NCBI RefSeq assembly: GCF_003143935.1
Contig: NZ_QFRX01000001.1
Location: 8,739,388-8,803,387 of the forward strand
From: Streptomyces sp. Act143
GTDB taxonomy: Bacteria; Actinomycetota; Actinomycetes; Streptomycetales; Streptomycetaceae
Length of the DNA: 64,000 nucleotides
Direction: 5' to 3'
In this document: one piece after another, positions 51,011 to 59,165 of the stretch
How positions within the stretch are numbered: position 1 is the stretch's first letter
Layout: each line of letters starts with the position of its first letter
Notes under the pieces: model-generated
What the model was told of the DNA's origin: nothing
Databases searched by the model: none
The model's input: the letters and a program-made list of their open reading frames with translations, nothing else
Translations under genes and position numbers: made by a program

Positions 51011-51889
51011 TCACTGGGTGAGCGTGCAGGCGGCCAGGGAGTTCAGGCCCTGGGGCTTCTCGGCGGTCCGGCCGATGGAGATGGCGATACGGTCGATGGT
51101 GGACGTCCGCTTGCCCTCCAGGGGGCCGAGGATGGCGTTCTGGACGAAGTTGGGTCCGCCCTGGCCGACGGTGTCGACCAGGCGCTTGTTGGCCTCGTCG
51201 ATCTGGGTCTGGAGGAGCGTGAGGTTGCGGTCGACCTCGGCCTGGGCGGAGGCCGGGATCGCCGGGAGTTGGGAGGCGACGTCCGGGCAGCTGATGGTGC
51301 CGACACCGGCGTTGCCCGCGTCCTCGCCCGCAGTGCCGGTGTCCTGGCCCGTGTCCCCGGCGGCGTCCGAGGCGGTGGCGCTCGGCGTGGCCTCGGCCGC
51401 GCCGCCCGCGCCCGCCTCCTCGCCCGCTCCGGCGCCGCCGTCGGCGTTCAGGGTGCAGGGCGCGAGCGCGTCCAGGCCCTGGGGCTTCTCGGCGGTCCGG
51501 CCGATGGCGGTGGCGATCCGGTTGACGGTCGCGATCCGCTTGTCCTCCAGGGGGCCGAGGATGGCGTTCTGGACGAAGTTGGGTCCGCCCTGGCCGACGG
51601 TGTCGACCAGGCGCTTGTTGGCCTCGTCGATCTGGGTCTGGAGGAGCGCGAGATTGCGGTCGACCTCGGCCTGTGCGGAGGCCGGGATCGCGGGGAGCCG
51701 GGAGGCGACGTCCTGGCAGGTGATGGTGCCGGGGCTCGCGAGGGTGCGGGCGGTGGTGTCGCCGCCGCTCTTGGAGCTCTCCCCGGCGAGGGCGGAACCG
51801 GCGATCACCGCACCGGTCAGCACCAGTGCGGTAGCGCTGCCGATGAGGGCGACGCGGCGCTTGTTGTACTTCGGAAGAGCCCTGGACAT
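51011..51889 (-). CDS. Secreted protein with two near-identical repeat domains
   Basis: The 292-residue protein has a signal or anchor (about 12-35, then SALAGES). Two copies of an 85-95 residue domain follow at about 55-145 and about 197-291. Each begins TCQDVAS or SCPDVAS, contains SAQAEVDRNLALLQTQIDEA and ends with a single Cys (APCTL, AACTL), so each domain may hold one disulphide. A Gly/Ala/Glu-rich linker joins them. No known family was recognised. Coil-like helices suggest a surface-binding or scaffold function. Confidence 0.78.
   Translation of the reverse strand: MSRALPKYNKRRVALIGSATALVLTGAVIAGSALAGESSKSGGDTTARTLASPGTITCQDVASRLPAIPASAQAEVDRNLALLQTQIDEANKRLVDTVGQGGPNFVQNAILGPLEDKRIATVNRIATAIGRTAEKPQGLDALAPCTLNADGGAGAGEEAGAGGAAEATPSATASDAAGDTGQDTGTAGEDAGNAGVGTISCPDVASQLPAIPASAQAEVDRNLTLLQTQIDEANKRLVDTVGQGGPNFVQNAILGPLEGKRTSTIDRIAISIGRTAEKPQGLNSLAACTLTQ
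51044..51290 (-). repeat. Duplicated segment, copy 1
   Basis: About 246 bp are repeated, with few changes, 429 bp away inside the same gene. The similarity at DNA level extends through long identical stretches, for example the block near 51126-51226 against 51555-51655, implying recent duplication or gene conversion. Confidence 0.85.
51473..51719 (-). repeat. Duplicated segment, copy 2
   Basis: Partner of the segment at 51044-51290, offset by exactly 429 bp (143 codons), so the reading frame is preserved. Confidence 0.85.
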
Positions 51890-52017
51890 GCGGATGCCTC
51901 ACAAGGGTCGGGAGTGTCTTCGAGTTCGTCGTGTGCACAAACGCGGCGCCTGCGTTCGGGGGGAGGTACGGGCAAGCGGTTTCTCCTGTTCAAAGGGAGA
52001 CCAAAAACAGGGTCAGA

Positions 52018-52065
52018 TTGACGAATCATGCAGAGCTCTGCATACTCATGCATAACCCTGAATGC
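52018..52065 (+). promoter_or_regulatory. argH promoter with ARG boxes
   Basis: TTGACG (52018-52023), 17-bp spacer and CATACT (52041-52046) form the promoter. A perfect 16-bp palindrome ATGCAGAGCTCTGCAT (52028-52043) and ATGCATAACCCTGAATGC (52048-52065) are two adjacent ARG-box-like sites overlapping it, indicating ArgR control. The remaining gap from 51890 is AT-rich and otherwise empty. Confidence 0.85.
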
Positions 52066-52085
52066 GGCGATGAGGAGCAACGCAA

Positions 52086-53516
52086 GTGAGCAGCAACAGC
52101 GGTGACGTCCGGCTCTGGGGCGGCCGTTTCGCCGACGGTCCCGCCGAGGCCCTGGCCAAGCTGTCCGCGTCCGTGCACTTCGACTGGCGGCTGGCCCCGT
52201 ACGACATCGCCGGTTCGCGTGCCCACGCGCGCGTGCTCCACAAGGCGGGCCTGCTCACCGAGGACGAGCTCCAGCGCATGATCGCCGGGCTCGACCAGCT
52301 CGAAGCCGACGTGGCCTCCGGCGACTTCGTCGGCACCATCGCCGACGAGGACGTCCACACCGCCCTGGAGCGCGGTCTGCTGGAGCGCCTCGGCCCCGAC
52401 CTCGGCGGCAAGCTCCGCGCGGGCCGCTCCCGCAACGACCAGGTGGCGACCCTCTTCCGGATGTACCTGCGGGACCACGCCCGGATCATCGGCGGCCTGA
52501 TCGCCGACCTCCAGGACGCCCTGATCGGCCTGGCGGAGGCCCACCCGGACGTGGCGATGCCCGGCCGCACCCACCTCCAGCACGCCCAGCCGGTCCTCTT
52601 CGCCCACCACGTCCTCGCCCACGTCCAGTCCCTGTCCCGGGACGCGGAGCGGCTGCGCCAGTGGGACGACCGTACGGCCGTCTCCCCCTACGGCGCGGGC
52701 GCCCTGGCCGGTTCCTCCCTCGGCCTGGACCCGGAGGCGGTGGCCAAGGACCTCGGCTTCGAGCACGGCAGCGTCGGCAACTCCATCGACGGCACGGCCT
52801 CGCGTGACTTCGTCGCGGAGTTCGCCTTCATCACGGCGATGATCGGCGTGAACCTGTCCCGCATCGCCGAGGAGGTCATCATCTGGAACACGAAGGAGTT
52901 CTCCTTCGTGACCCTGCACGACGCCTTCTCCACGGGCTCGTCGATCATGCCGCAGAAGAAGAACCCGGACATCGCCGAGCTGGCCCGGGGCAAGTCCGGC
53001 CGCCTCATCGGCAACCTGACGGGCCTCATGGCCACGCTCAAGGCGCTGCCCCTCGCCTACAACCGCGACCTCCAGGAGGACAAGGAGCCGGTCTTCGACT
53101 CCTGCGACCAGCTGGAGATCCTGCTCCCCGCCTTCACCGGCATGATGGCCACCCTCACCGTCAACCGCGAGCGCATGGAGGAACTGGCCCCGGCCGGCTT
53201 CTCCCTCGCCACCGACATCGCCGAGTGGCTGGTCAAGCAGGGCGTTCCGTTCCGCGTCGCCCACGAGGTCGCCGGCGAGTGCGTCAAGGCCGCCGAGGCC
53301 GAGGGCAAGGAGCTGGACGAACTGACGGACGACCAGTTCGCCAAGATCTCCGCCCACCTGACCCCGGAGGTCCGCACGGTCCTCAACGTCCAGGGCGCCC
53401 TCGCCTCCCGCAACGGCAGGGGCGGCACAGCCCCGAGCGCCGTGGCGATCCAGCTGGCGGAGGTCAAGGCGGACGTGGCGGCACAGCATCAGTGGGCGGT
53501 GGCGAAGGGTCTTTAG
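52086..53516 (+). CDS. argH: Argininosuccinate lyase
   Basis: The 476-residue enzyme splits argininosuccinate into arginine and fumarate, the last step of the pathway. Motifs include LWGGRFADGP at the start, AGRSRNDQVAT (about 115) and the fumarase-superfamily signature GSSIMPQKKNPD (about 281). The GTG 52086 has AGGAG 8 nt upstream. Its own ArgR-regulated promoter precedes it, separate from argCJBDR. No argG or argF lies nearby. Confidence 0.97.
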   Translation: MSSNSGDVRLWGGRFADGPAEALAKLSASVHFDWRLAPYDIAGSRAHARVLHKAGLLTEDELQRMIAGLDQLEADVASGDFVGTIADEDVHTALERGLLERLGPDLGGKLRAGRSRNDQVATLFRMYLRDHARIIGGLIADLQDALIGLAEAHPDVAMPGRTHLQHAQPVLFAHHVLAHVQSLSRDAERLRQWDDRTAVSPYGAGALAGSSLGLDPEAVAKDLGFEHGSVGNSIDGTASRDFVAEFAFITAMIGVNLSRIAEEVIIWNTKEFSFVTLHDAFSTGSSIMPQKKNPDIAELARGKSGRLIGNLTGLMATLKALPLAYNRDLQEDKEPVFDSCDQLEILLPAFTGMMATLTVNRERMEELAPAGFSLATDIAEWLVKQGVPFRVAHEVAGECVKAAEAEGKELDELTDDQFAKISAHLTPEVRTVLNVQGALASRNGRGGTAPSAVAIQLAEVKADVAAQHQWAVAKGL

Positions 53517-53562
53517 GGGCGCGGGGAACTGCGCGAGCAACCACGAAGCACCCGCACCCGCA
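53515..53562 (+). repeat. Dispersed Streptomyces intergenic element, copy C
   Basis: AGGGGCGCGGGGAACTGCGC then GAGCAACCACG begins at the argH stop codon (TAG, 53514-53516). It is the best match to the consensus in the window. Confidence 0.75.
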
Positions 53563-53649
53563 CCATGCACCGCGCCCCCCGACCTCTGAAGTGAAGGTCA
53601 TCGCGGGTTAAGTTGGGAACAGCCTGGAGCCGACCCAACGGAGCCCGCG

Positions 53650-54627
53650 ATGCCTTTCGCCCGCCTGGCCACCGCAACCACCCCCACCTGTCACATCGGG
53701 CTGGGCCTCGCAGCCGTCGGCCGCCCCGGCTACATCAACCTCGGCCGCGACGAAGACCTGGGCCGCGCGGAGACCCGCAGCGTCGAAGCCCTGCGCACCC
53801 GCACCCACGAACTCCTCGACGCCGCCTACTTCCAGGGCGTGCGCTACTTCGACGCGGCCCGCTCCTACGGCCGCTCGGAGGAGTTCCTCGCCGACTGGCT
53901 GAACGCCCGCCCCGACATCGACGACGTGGTGATCGGGAGCAAGTGGGGCTACACCTACACCGCCGCCTGGACGACCGACGCGGACAAGCACGAGGTCAAG
54001 GACCACAGCGTCGCGTCCTACGAACGCCAGCGCCGCGAGACCGCCGAGCTCCTCGGCGACCACCTCGACCTCTACCAGATCCACTCGGTGACCCCGGACA
54101 GCCCGGCCCTCACCGACAAGGAACTCCACGCCAAGCTCGCCGAGGCCGCCGCCGACGGCATCAGCATCGGCTTCTCCACCAGCGGCCCCGCCCAGGCGGA
54201 CGCCATCCGCGCCGCACTGGAGATCACGGTCGACGGCGTGCCCCTCTTCCGTACCGTCCAGTCGACGTACAACGCCCTGGAGACCTCCGCCGCCCCCGCC
54301 CTCGCCGAGGCCCACGACGCCGGACTGACGGTGATCGTCAAGGAGGGCATGGCCAACGGCAGGCTCGCCGACCCGTACGCGCCGGACGCCTTGAGGGCCG
54401 TAGCGGCAGAAACGTCCCTCGGCTGTGACGCGGTCGCCCTCGCCCTGGTCCTGCGCCAGCCGTGGGCCGGTGTCGTGCTGTCCGGAGCGGCGACCACCAA
54501 CCAGCTGGCCTCCAACCTGCACGCGGCGGTCGTGGACCTGGACGAGGATCAACTCGCGCGCCTGGCCGAGCTGGCGGAGGAGCCGCGGGCGTACTGGGAG
54601 AAGCGCGGCAGCCTGCCCTGGCACTAG
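53650..54627 (+). CDS. Aldo/keto reductase
   Basis: The 325-residue protein has the (beta/alpha)8 aldo/keto reductase pattern. It includes GLGLAAVGRPGYINLG near the start, YFDAARSYGRSEE (Asp and Tyr of the catalytic tetrad, about 73-83), IGSKWGYTY (Lys about 99) and the substrate His in YQIHSVTPDS (about 143). The C-terminal part reads VLSGAATTNQLASNL for NADPH binding. Substrate is unknown. GGAG lies 6 nt before the ATG. Confidence 0.9.
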   Translation: MPFARLATATTPTCHIGLGLAAVGRPGYINLGRDEDLGRAETRSVEALRTRTHELLDAAYFQGVRYFDAARSYGRSEEFLADWLNARPDIDDVVIGSKWGYTYTAAWTTDADKHEVKDHSVASYERQRRETAELLGDHLDLYQIHSVTPDSPALTDKELHAKLAEAAADGISIGFSTSGPAQADAIRAALEITVDGVPLFRTVQSTYNALETSAAPALAEAHDAGLTVIVKEGMANGRLADPYAPDALRAVAAETSLGCDAVALALVLRQPWAGVVLSGAATTNQLASNLHAAVVDLDEDQLARLAELAEEPRAYWEKRGSLPWH

Positions 54628-54652
54628 AAAAACCCTGGTCAGCACCGCACTC

Positions 54653-54712
54653 ATGAGACGTCCAAGCTCAGAATGAGACATCAATGTCTCACATGGGCTA
54701 TGGTTGTCTCAT
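54653..54712 (+). promoter_or_regulatory. Four-half-site operator and leaderless promoter of the TetR gene
   Basis: Inner palindrome TGAGACAT-CA-ATGTCTCA (54674-54691) is flanked by ATGAGAC (54653-54659) and GTCTCAT (54706-54712). All four half-sites share one symmetry centre, between 54682 and 54683, and neighbours are 20 bp apart. GAGACA (54675-54680), 18-bp spacer and TATGGT (54699-54704) form a promoter whose start falls on the ATG at 54711. Bound TetR dimers would block both promoter and start codon. Confidence 0.7.
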
Positions 54713-55313
54713 GGCTGTCGATCGTTCCCATGTGCTGCGCAGTGCCGCGGCCCTGCTGACCCGCAAATCCACCGCGACCATGGACGAGGTCGCCAAGGCC
54801 GCGGGGATCAGCCGGGCCACCCTGCACCGGCACTTCGCCGGACGCGACGCGCTGGTACGGGCCCTTGAGGCGCTCGGCATCGAGGAGTGCGAGGCGGCGC
54901 TGGACGCGGCCCGGCTCGACGAGGGCCCGGCGCGGGACGCCGTACACCGCCTCGTCCGCGAGATCGAACCGGCCGCCGCCCTGCTCGCCTTCCTCTACAC
55001 CGAGAACCAGCTGTTCGAGGGGGAGGGGCAGAACCCCGGCTGGACGAGGATCGACGAGCGCATCGCGGCGGTGTTCCGACGCGGTCAGGCGGCCGGCGAG
55101 TTCCGCATCGACCTGACCCCGGCCTGGCTCACCGAGGCGCTGTACGGCCTGCTGGCCTCCGGTGCCTGGGCGGTGATGGAGGGCCGCGTGGCGGCGAAGG
55201 ACTTCACCTACATGATCGCCGAACTGCTGCTCGGCGGCGCACTGCGGCGGCACCCCCACCCGAGCACGGAACCGAGCACGGAACCGAGCACAGAACCGAG
55301 AGAGGAATCATGA
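54711..55313 (+). CDS. TetR-family repressor
   Basis: The 200-residue regulator has an N-terminal TetR helix-turn-helix (MDEVAKAAGISRATLHRHFA, about 24-43) and an all-helical C-terminal ligand domain (about 60-180). Its tail repeats STEP three times, encoded by a 12-bp tandem repeat. The promoter and operator geometry point to ATG 54711 as the start; the ATG at 54684 lies within the operator. It overlaps the MFS gene by ATGA, so regulator and pump are co-expressed. The ligand is probably a pump substrate. Confidence 0.9.
   Translation: MAVDRSHVLRSAAALLTRKSTATMDEVAKAAGISRATLHRHFAGRDALVRALEALGIEECEAALDAARLDEGPARDAVHRLVREIEPAAALLAFLYTENQLFEGEGQNPGWTRIDERIAAVFRRGQAAGEFRIDLTPAWLTEALYGLLASGAWAVMEGRVAAKDFTYMIAELLLGGALRRHPHPSTEPSTEPSTEPREES
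55262..55299 (+). repeat. 12-bp tandem repeat at the TetR C-terminus
   Basis: Three units of AGCACGGAACCG (the last with one change) encode STEP repeats and end just before the ribosome site of the MFS gene. Confidence 0.8.
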
Positions 55314-56836
55314 CCAGCACCCTGCAGCCGACGACCACGACCGAGGCGGTGACCAAGCGCCCGGGCCGGTGGCTCGCGCTGTCCGTCCTCGTGCTCGCCG
55401 TGCTGCTGGTGGCCGTCGACGCGACCGTCCTCGGTCTCGCGACCCCCTACATCAGCGAGGACCTGAAGCCCACCGGCTCCCAGCTCCTCTGGATCGGCGA
55501 CGTCTACTCCTTCGTCATCGCGGGTCTGCTCGTCTCGATGGGCAGCCTCGGTGACCGCATCGGCCGCAAGCGCATCCTGCTCGTCGGCGCCACGGCGTTC
55601 GGCGCGATATCGGTCCTCAACGCCTATGCCACGACACCGGAGTTGATGATCCTCGCCCGCGCCCTCCTGGGCGTCGCGGGCGCGACCCTCATGCCGGCCA
55701 CCCTGGCCCTGATCCGCAACCTCTTCCACGACCCGCGCGAACGCAGTCTCGCCGTCGGCATCTGGGGCGCGACCGCGTCCGCGGGCACCGCGATCGGCCC
55801 GATCGCCGGTGGCTTCCTGCTCGAACACTTCTGGTGGGGCTCGGTCTTCCTGATCAACCTGCCCGTGATGGCGGTCCTCGTCCTCGTCGGCGTCAAGCTG
55901 CTGCCCGAGTCCAAGAACCCGAACCCGGGGCCGTGGGACCTGACCAGCGTCGCCCTGTCCCTGGTCGGCATGATCGCGGTGGTGTACGCGATCAAGGAGA
56001 CGGCCGCACACGGCTTCACCGTGGAGGCGCTCGGCGTCGGCGCGCTCGGCGCGGCAGCGCTCTACTGGTTCGTGCACCGCCAACTGACGCTGCCGACCCC
56101 GCTGTTGGACATGAGGCTGTTCCGCAACCGCGGCTTCAGCGCGGCGGTCCTCGCCGACCTGCTGACCATCCTCGGCCTGTCCGGCCTGGTCTTCTTCCTC
56201 TCCCAGTACCTGCAACTCGTGCAGGGCCGACGTCCGTTGGAGGCGGGTCTCGCCGAACTCCCCGCCGCGGTGGGCGCGGTGACGGCCGGTCTGGTCGCGG
56301 GCTGGGCGGCCCGCCGCTGGTCGGTCCGCGCGGTGGTCTCCGGCGGCCTGGCGGCGGTGGGCGTGGCGCTGGCCTCCCTGACGGTCATCGACCAGTCCAC
56401 CGGCTACCCGTTGCTGGGCGCCGCCCTGCTGGTCGTGGGCATCGGCGCGGGCTTCTCCTTCACGGTCACGGCCGACGTCATCCTGTCGAGCGTCCCGAAG
56501 GAGCAGGCGGGCTCGGCGTCCGCGGTCTCGGAGACGGCGTACGAGCTGGGCGCGGCCCTGGGCATCGCCGTACTGGGCTCGATCGTGACGGGCGTGTACC
56601 GGGGGTTCGCGGCTCCGGCGGGTACACCGGAGGGCGCCCACGAGTCACTGGGCGGCGCGGTGGAGGCGGCGGCGAGGATGCCGTCGGACCAGGCCCGGGC
56701 GCTGCTCACGTCGGCGCGGGAGTCCTTCGTGGACGGCCTCACGATCGCAGCGGGCGCGGGAGCGGCGGTCCTGCTGGCGACGGCGGTGGCGGCGTGGTTC
56801 CTGCTCCGAAACCAGCGTCTGGAGAACGCCGCATAA
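55310..56836 (+). CDS. MFS multidrug transporter, 14-helix DHA2 type
   Basis: The 508-residue protein has 14 predicted helices. Motif A reads GSLGDRIGRKRILLVG (about 80-95), preceded by WIGDVYSF, and there is an acidic residue in helix 1 (AVDATVLGLATPYI). This matches SmvA/QacA-type proton antiporters that export cationic drugs such as methyl viologen. The preceding TetR gene overlaps its start. GAGAGGAA is the ribosome site. A long copy of the dispersed repeat follows the stop codon. Confidence 0.93.
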   Translation: MTSTLQPTTTTEAVTKRPGRWLALSVLVLAVLLVAVDATVLGLATPYISEDLKPTGSQLLWIGDVYSFVIAGLLVSMGSLGDRIGRKRILLVGATAFGAISVLNAYATTPELMILARALLGVAGATLMPATLALIRNLFHDPRERSLAVGIWGATASAGTAIGPIAGGFLLEHFWWGSVFLINLPVMAVLVLVGVKLLPESKNPNPGPWDLTSVALSLVGMIAVVYAIKETAAHGFTVEALGVGALGAAALYWFVHRQLTLPTPLLDMRLFRNRGFSAAVLADLLTILGLSGLVFFLSQYLQLVQGRRPLEAGLAELPAAVGAVTAGLVAGWAARRWSVRAVVSGGLAAVGVALASLTVIDQSTGYPLLGAALLVVGIGAGFSFTVTADVILSSVPKEQAGSASAVSETAYELGAALGIAVLGSIVTGVYRGFAAPAGTPEGAHESLGGAVEAAARMPSDQARALLTSARESFVDGLTIAAGAGAAVLLATAVAAWFLLRNQRLENAA

Positions 56837-56903
56837 GGGGCGCGGGGCTGTGTCGATGTGCGGCTCCGCCGCGTGAGCGCGACCAGCCCCCACAAGCCGT
56901 CAG
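56836..56903 (+). repeat. Dispersed Streptomyces intergenic element, long variant (copy D)
   Basis: GGGGCGCGGGGCTGTGTCGA begins at the MFS stop. An inserted hairpin-like segment, TGCGGCTCCGCCGCGTGAGC, follows, and the usual GCGACCAGCCCC completes it. It lies between the convergent MFS and acyltransferase genes. Confidence 0.7.
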
Positions 56904-56911
56904 CCGGAGAA

Positions 56912-57586
56912 CTACGCGGCTTCCTTCGCCTTGGTCGCATACATGTCCACGTACTCCTGCCCCGACAGCCGCATGACCTCGGTCATCACGGAATCGGTCA
57001 CGGCCCGCAGCACATACCGATCCCGGTCCATCCCGTCGTACCGTGAGAACTCCATGGCCTCGCCGAAACGTACGGTCACCTTGGCCGGCCGCGGCATTCC
57101 CGCCCCGCCCGGCTGAATCCGATCCGTGCCGATCATGGCGAAGGGAACCACCGGGGCGCCCGTCATTAGCGTCAGCCGCGCGATGCCGGTGCGCCCCCGG
57201 TACAGCCGCCCGTCGGGGGAGCGGGTGCCCTCGGGGTAGATGCCGAACACCTTGCCCTCCTCCAGTACGCGGCGCCCCGTCATCAGCGCCGCGACCCCGC
57301 CGCGGCCGCCGTCCCGGTCGACCGGGATCATGCCGGTTCCGGTGAAGAACCAGGCCATCAGCCGGCCCTTCAGGCCCTTGCCGGTGACGTACTCGTCCTT
57401 GCCGATGAAGAAGACCTGCCGGTCACAGACCAGCGGGAGGATCATCGAGTCGATGAAGGTGAGGTGGTTGCCGGCCAGGATGACCGGGCCGTCCCCCGGG
57501 ATGTGCTCGGCGCCTTCCACCTGTGGGCGGAACATCAGGCGCATGATCGGTCCGAGCACTGCCTTGATGAGCGCGAAGCGGGACAA
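56912..57586 (-). CDS. 1-acyl-sn-glycerol-3-phosphate acyltransferase (PlsC-like)
   Basis: The 224-residue enzyme has the acyltransferase motifs NHLTFID (His41, Asp46), a central GMIPVDRDGG, and EGTRSPDGRLYRGRTG (about 119-134). It acylates lysophosphatidate or a similar acceptor at the cytoplasmic membrane. TTG 57586 with GGAGGG 4-5 nt upstream fits the family start (LSRFALIKAVLGP). Longer frames read into the intergenic region. Confidence 0.9.
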   Translation of the reverse strand: MSRFALIKAVLGPIMRLMFRPQVEGAEHIPGDGPVILAGNHLTFIDSMILPLVCDRQVFFIGKDEYVTGKGLKGRLMAWFFTGTGMIPVDRDGGRGGVAALMTGRRVLEEGKVFGIYPEGTRSPDGRLYRGRTGIARLTLMTGAPVVPFAMIGTDRIQPGGAGMPRPAKVTVRFGEAMEFSRYDGMDRDRYVLRAVTDSVMTEVMRLSGQEYVDMYATKAKEAA

Positions 57587-57669
57587 CGGGCCCTCCGGTG
57601 TCAAGGGGATCGGTCTAAGTCTGTGCAGGTGAGGACGATACTCGCGGCCCGGGGGGTCTTGCACATCGG

Positions 57670-57713
57670 GTTCACCGAGGTCTTACGCACTGTTGACGCG
57701 GGTTTACCTGCGG
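57670..57713 (+). promoter_or_regulatory. PHO-box-like direct repeats upstream of glpQ
   Basis: Four 11-bp units begin at 57670 (GTTCACC), 57681 (TCTTACG), 57692 (GTTGACG) and about 57702 (GTTTACC). They follow the GTTCACC-type direct repeat units bound by PhoP in Streptomyces. The distance to the glpQ-type start (about 200 bp) is large; TTGACG (57693-57698) could be a -35. PhoP control of glpQ genes is known in S. coelicolor, but binding here is inferred. The whole 323-bp gap has no further gene. Confidence 0.5.
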
Positions 57714-57909
57714 TGGCGCGCGGAATACCGCCCGTAACCTGGCGGCCATGATGTGACGGACATCGCGTTCACGGCCTGACGGGCTGTCAACTTGCGCCTC
57801 ACGCACGCCATCCCGCGTCACCCGCGTGTTCCGCCGGAGGTCTCCCGTCGGTCATGTGTACGCACCTACGATCGGCCCGCAGTGACGAGCCGACGCAAGG
57901 AGGGCGCTC

Positions 57910-59100
57910 ATGGGATCGCAGGATTCGCAGGCCGGGAACGGGCAGACGGGTGGCACCGGACGGCGGGCGCTCCTCGGCGCGGCCGTGCTCGGCGCCGGGG
58001 GAGCCATCCTCGGCCTGTCCGGCACGGCGAGAGCCGCCGAGGCCGCCGGGTCCGCCGGGGCACGGCATGGTGGTGGGGTGAAGAGCCTGCCCGTGCCGAC
58101 GATCATCGGTCACCGGGGCGCCAGCGGCTACCGGCCCGAGCACACGTTCGGGTCGTACCAGCTCGCCCTGGACCTGGGCGCGCATGTCGTCGAGGCCGGC
58201 GACCTGGTGCCGACGAAGGACGGTCATCTCGTCTGCCGTCACGAGCCGGAGATCGGCGGCACGACGGACGTCGCGGACCACAAGGAGTTCGCCGACCGGA
58301 AGACCACGAAGGTCCTGGACGGCGTCTCCGTCACCGGCTGGTTCACCGAGGACTTCACGCTCGCCGAGCTGAAGACTCTGCGGGCGGTCGAGCGCATCCC
58401 GGCCAACCGCCCGCACAACACCCTCTACAACGGGCGCTGGCAGATCCCCACCTTCGAAGAGGTCCTGAAGTGGCAGGACGAGCAGACCCGCAAGCGCGGC
58501 CGGCAGGTGTGGATCTACCCGGAGACCAAGCACCCCACCTACTTCCGCAAGCTCGGCCTGGGCCTGGAGGAGCGGGTCGCCAAGCTGCTGCGCAAGTACG
58601 GCAAGGACGGCCGCAACGCGCCGGTCATCCTCCAGTCCTTCGAACCGACCAGCATCCAGCGCCTGAACCGCCTGGTCGACAACCCGCTGGTCGTCCTGCT
58701 CTCCTCCGCGACCAGCCGCCCCTGGGACTTCGTCGAGGCGGGCGACCCGCGCACCGTCGCCGACCTGGTCACGCCCGCCGGGCTGCGCGAGATCGCCGGG
58801 TACGCCCAGGGCATCGGTCCCACCCTCGACCTGATCATCCCGAAGGACGCGAACGGCAACCTCACCACGCCGACCACCCTGGTCGCCGACGCGCACAAGG
58901 TGGGGCTGATCCTGCACCCCTACACCATGCGCAACGAGAACCCGTTCCTGCCGACGAGCTTCCGCAAGGGCACCGACCCCGACGCGTACGGCGATGTCTT
59001 CGGCGCCTACAGGACGTACTTCGCCACCGGCATCGACGGTGTCTTCACCGACAACCCCGACACCGGCCTGCTGGCCCGCGAGGACTTCGTCAACAGCTGA
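57910..59100 (+). CDS. glpQ: Secreted glycerophosphodiester phosphodiesterase
   Basis: The 396-residue enzyme hydrolyses glycerophosphodiesters to glycerol-3-phosphate and an alcohol, scavenging phosphate. It has a twin-arginine signal (TGGTGRRALLGAAVLGAGG, about 13-31), GHRGASGYRPEHT (catalytic His68) and VPTKDGHLVCRHEPEI, whose second His completes the active site. The metal-binding pattern matches GDPD/GlpQ of the periplasmic type. Synteny fits S. coelicolor glpQ1 (SCO1565) and a PHO-box-like array lies upstream. Confidence 0.93.
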   Translation: MGSQDSQAGNGQTGGTGRRALLGAAVLGAGGAILGLSGTARAAEAAGSAGARHGGGVKSLPVPTIIGHRGASGYRPEHTFGSYQLALDLGAHVVEAGDLVPTKDGHLVCRHEPEIGGTTDVADHKEFADRKTTKVLDGVSVTGWFTEDFTLAELKTLRAVERIPANRPHNTLYNGRWQIPTFEEVLKWQDEQTRKRGRQVWIYPETKHPTYFRKLGLGLEERVAKLLRKYGKDGRNAPVILQSFEPTSIQRLNRLVDNPLVVLLSSATSRPWDFVEAGDPRTVADLVTPAGLREIAGYAQGIGPTLDLIIPKDANGNLTTPTTLVADAHKVGLILHPYTMRNENPFLPTSFRKGTDPDAYGDVFGAYRTYFATGIDGVFTDNPDTGLLAREDFVNS

Positions 59101-59127
59101 GCGCCCGACCCCGATCGGGGTGACAAC

Positions 59128-59161
59128 CGGCCGTCCGGGCAACCCAACGCCCGGACGGCCG
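59128..59161 (+). terminator. Terminator after glpQ
   Basis: CGGCCGTCCGGGC (59128-59140) pairs perfectly with GCCCGGACGGCCG (59149-59161), 13 bp around an 8-nt loop. It ends only 4 nt before the next reading frame. Confidence 0.85.
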
Positions 59162-59165
59162 CGTC

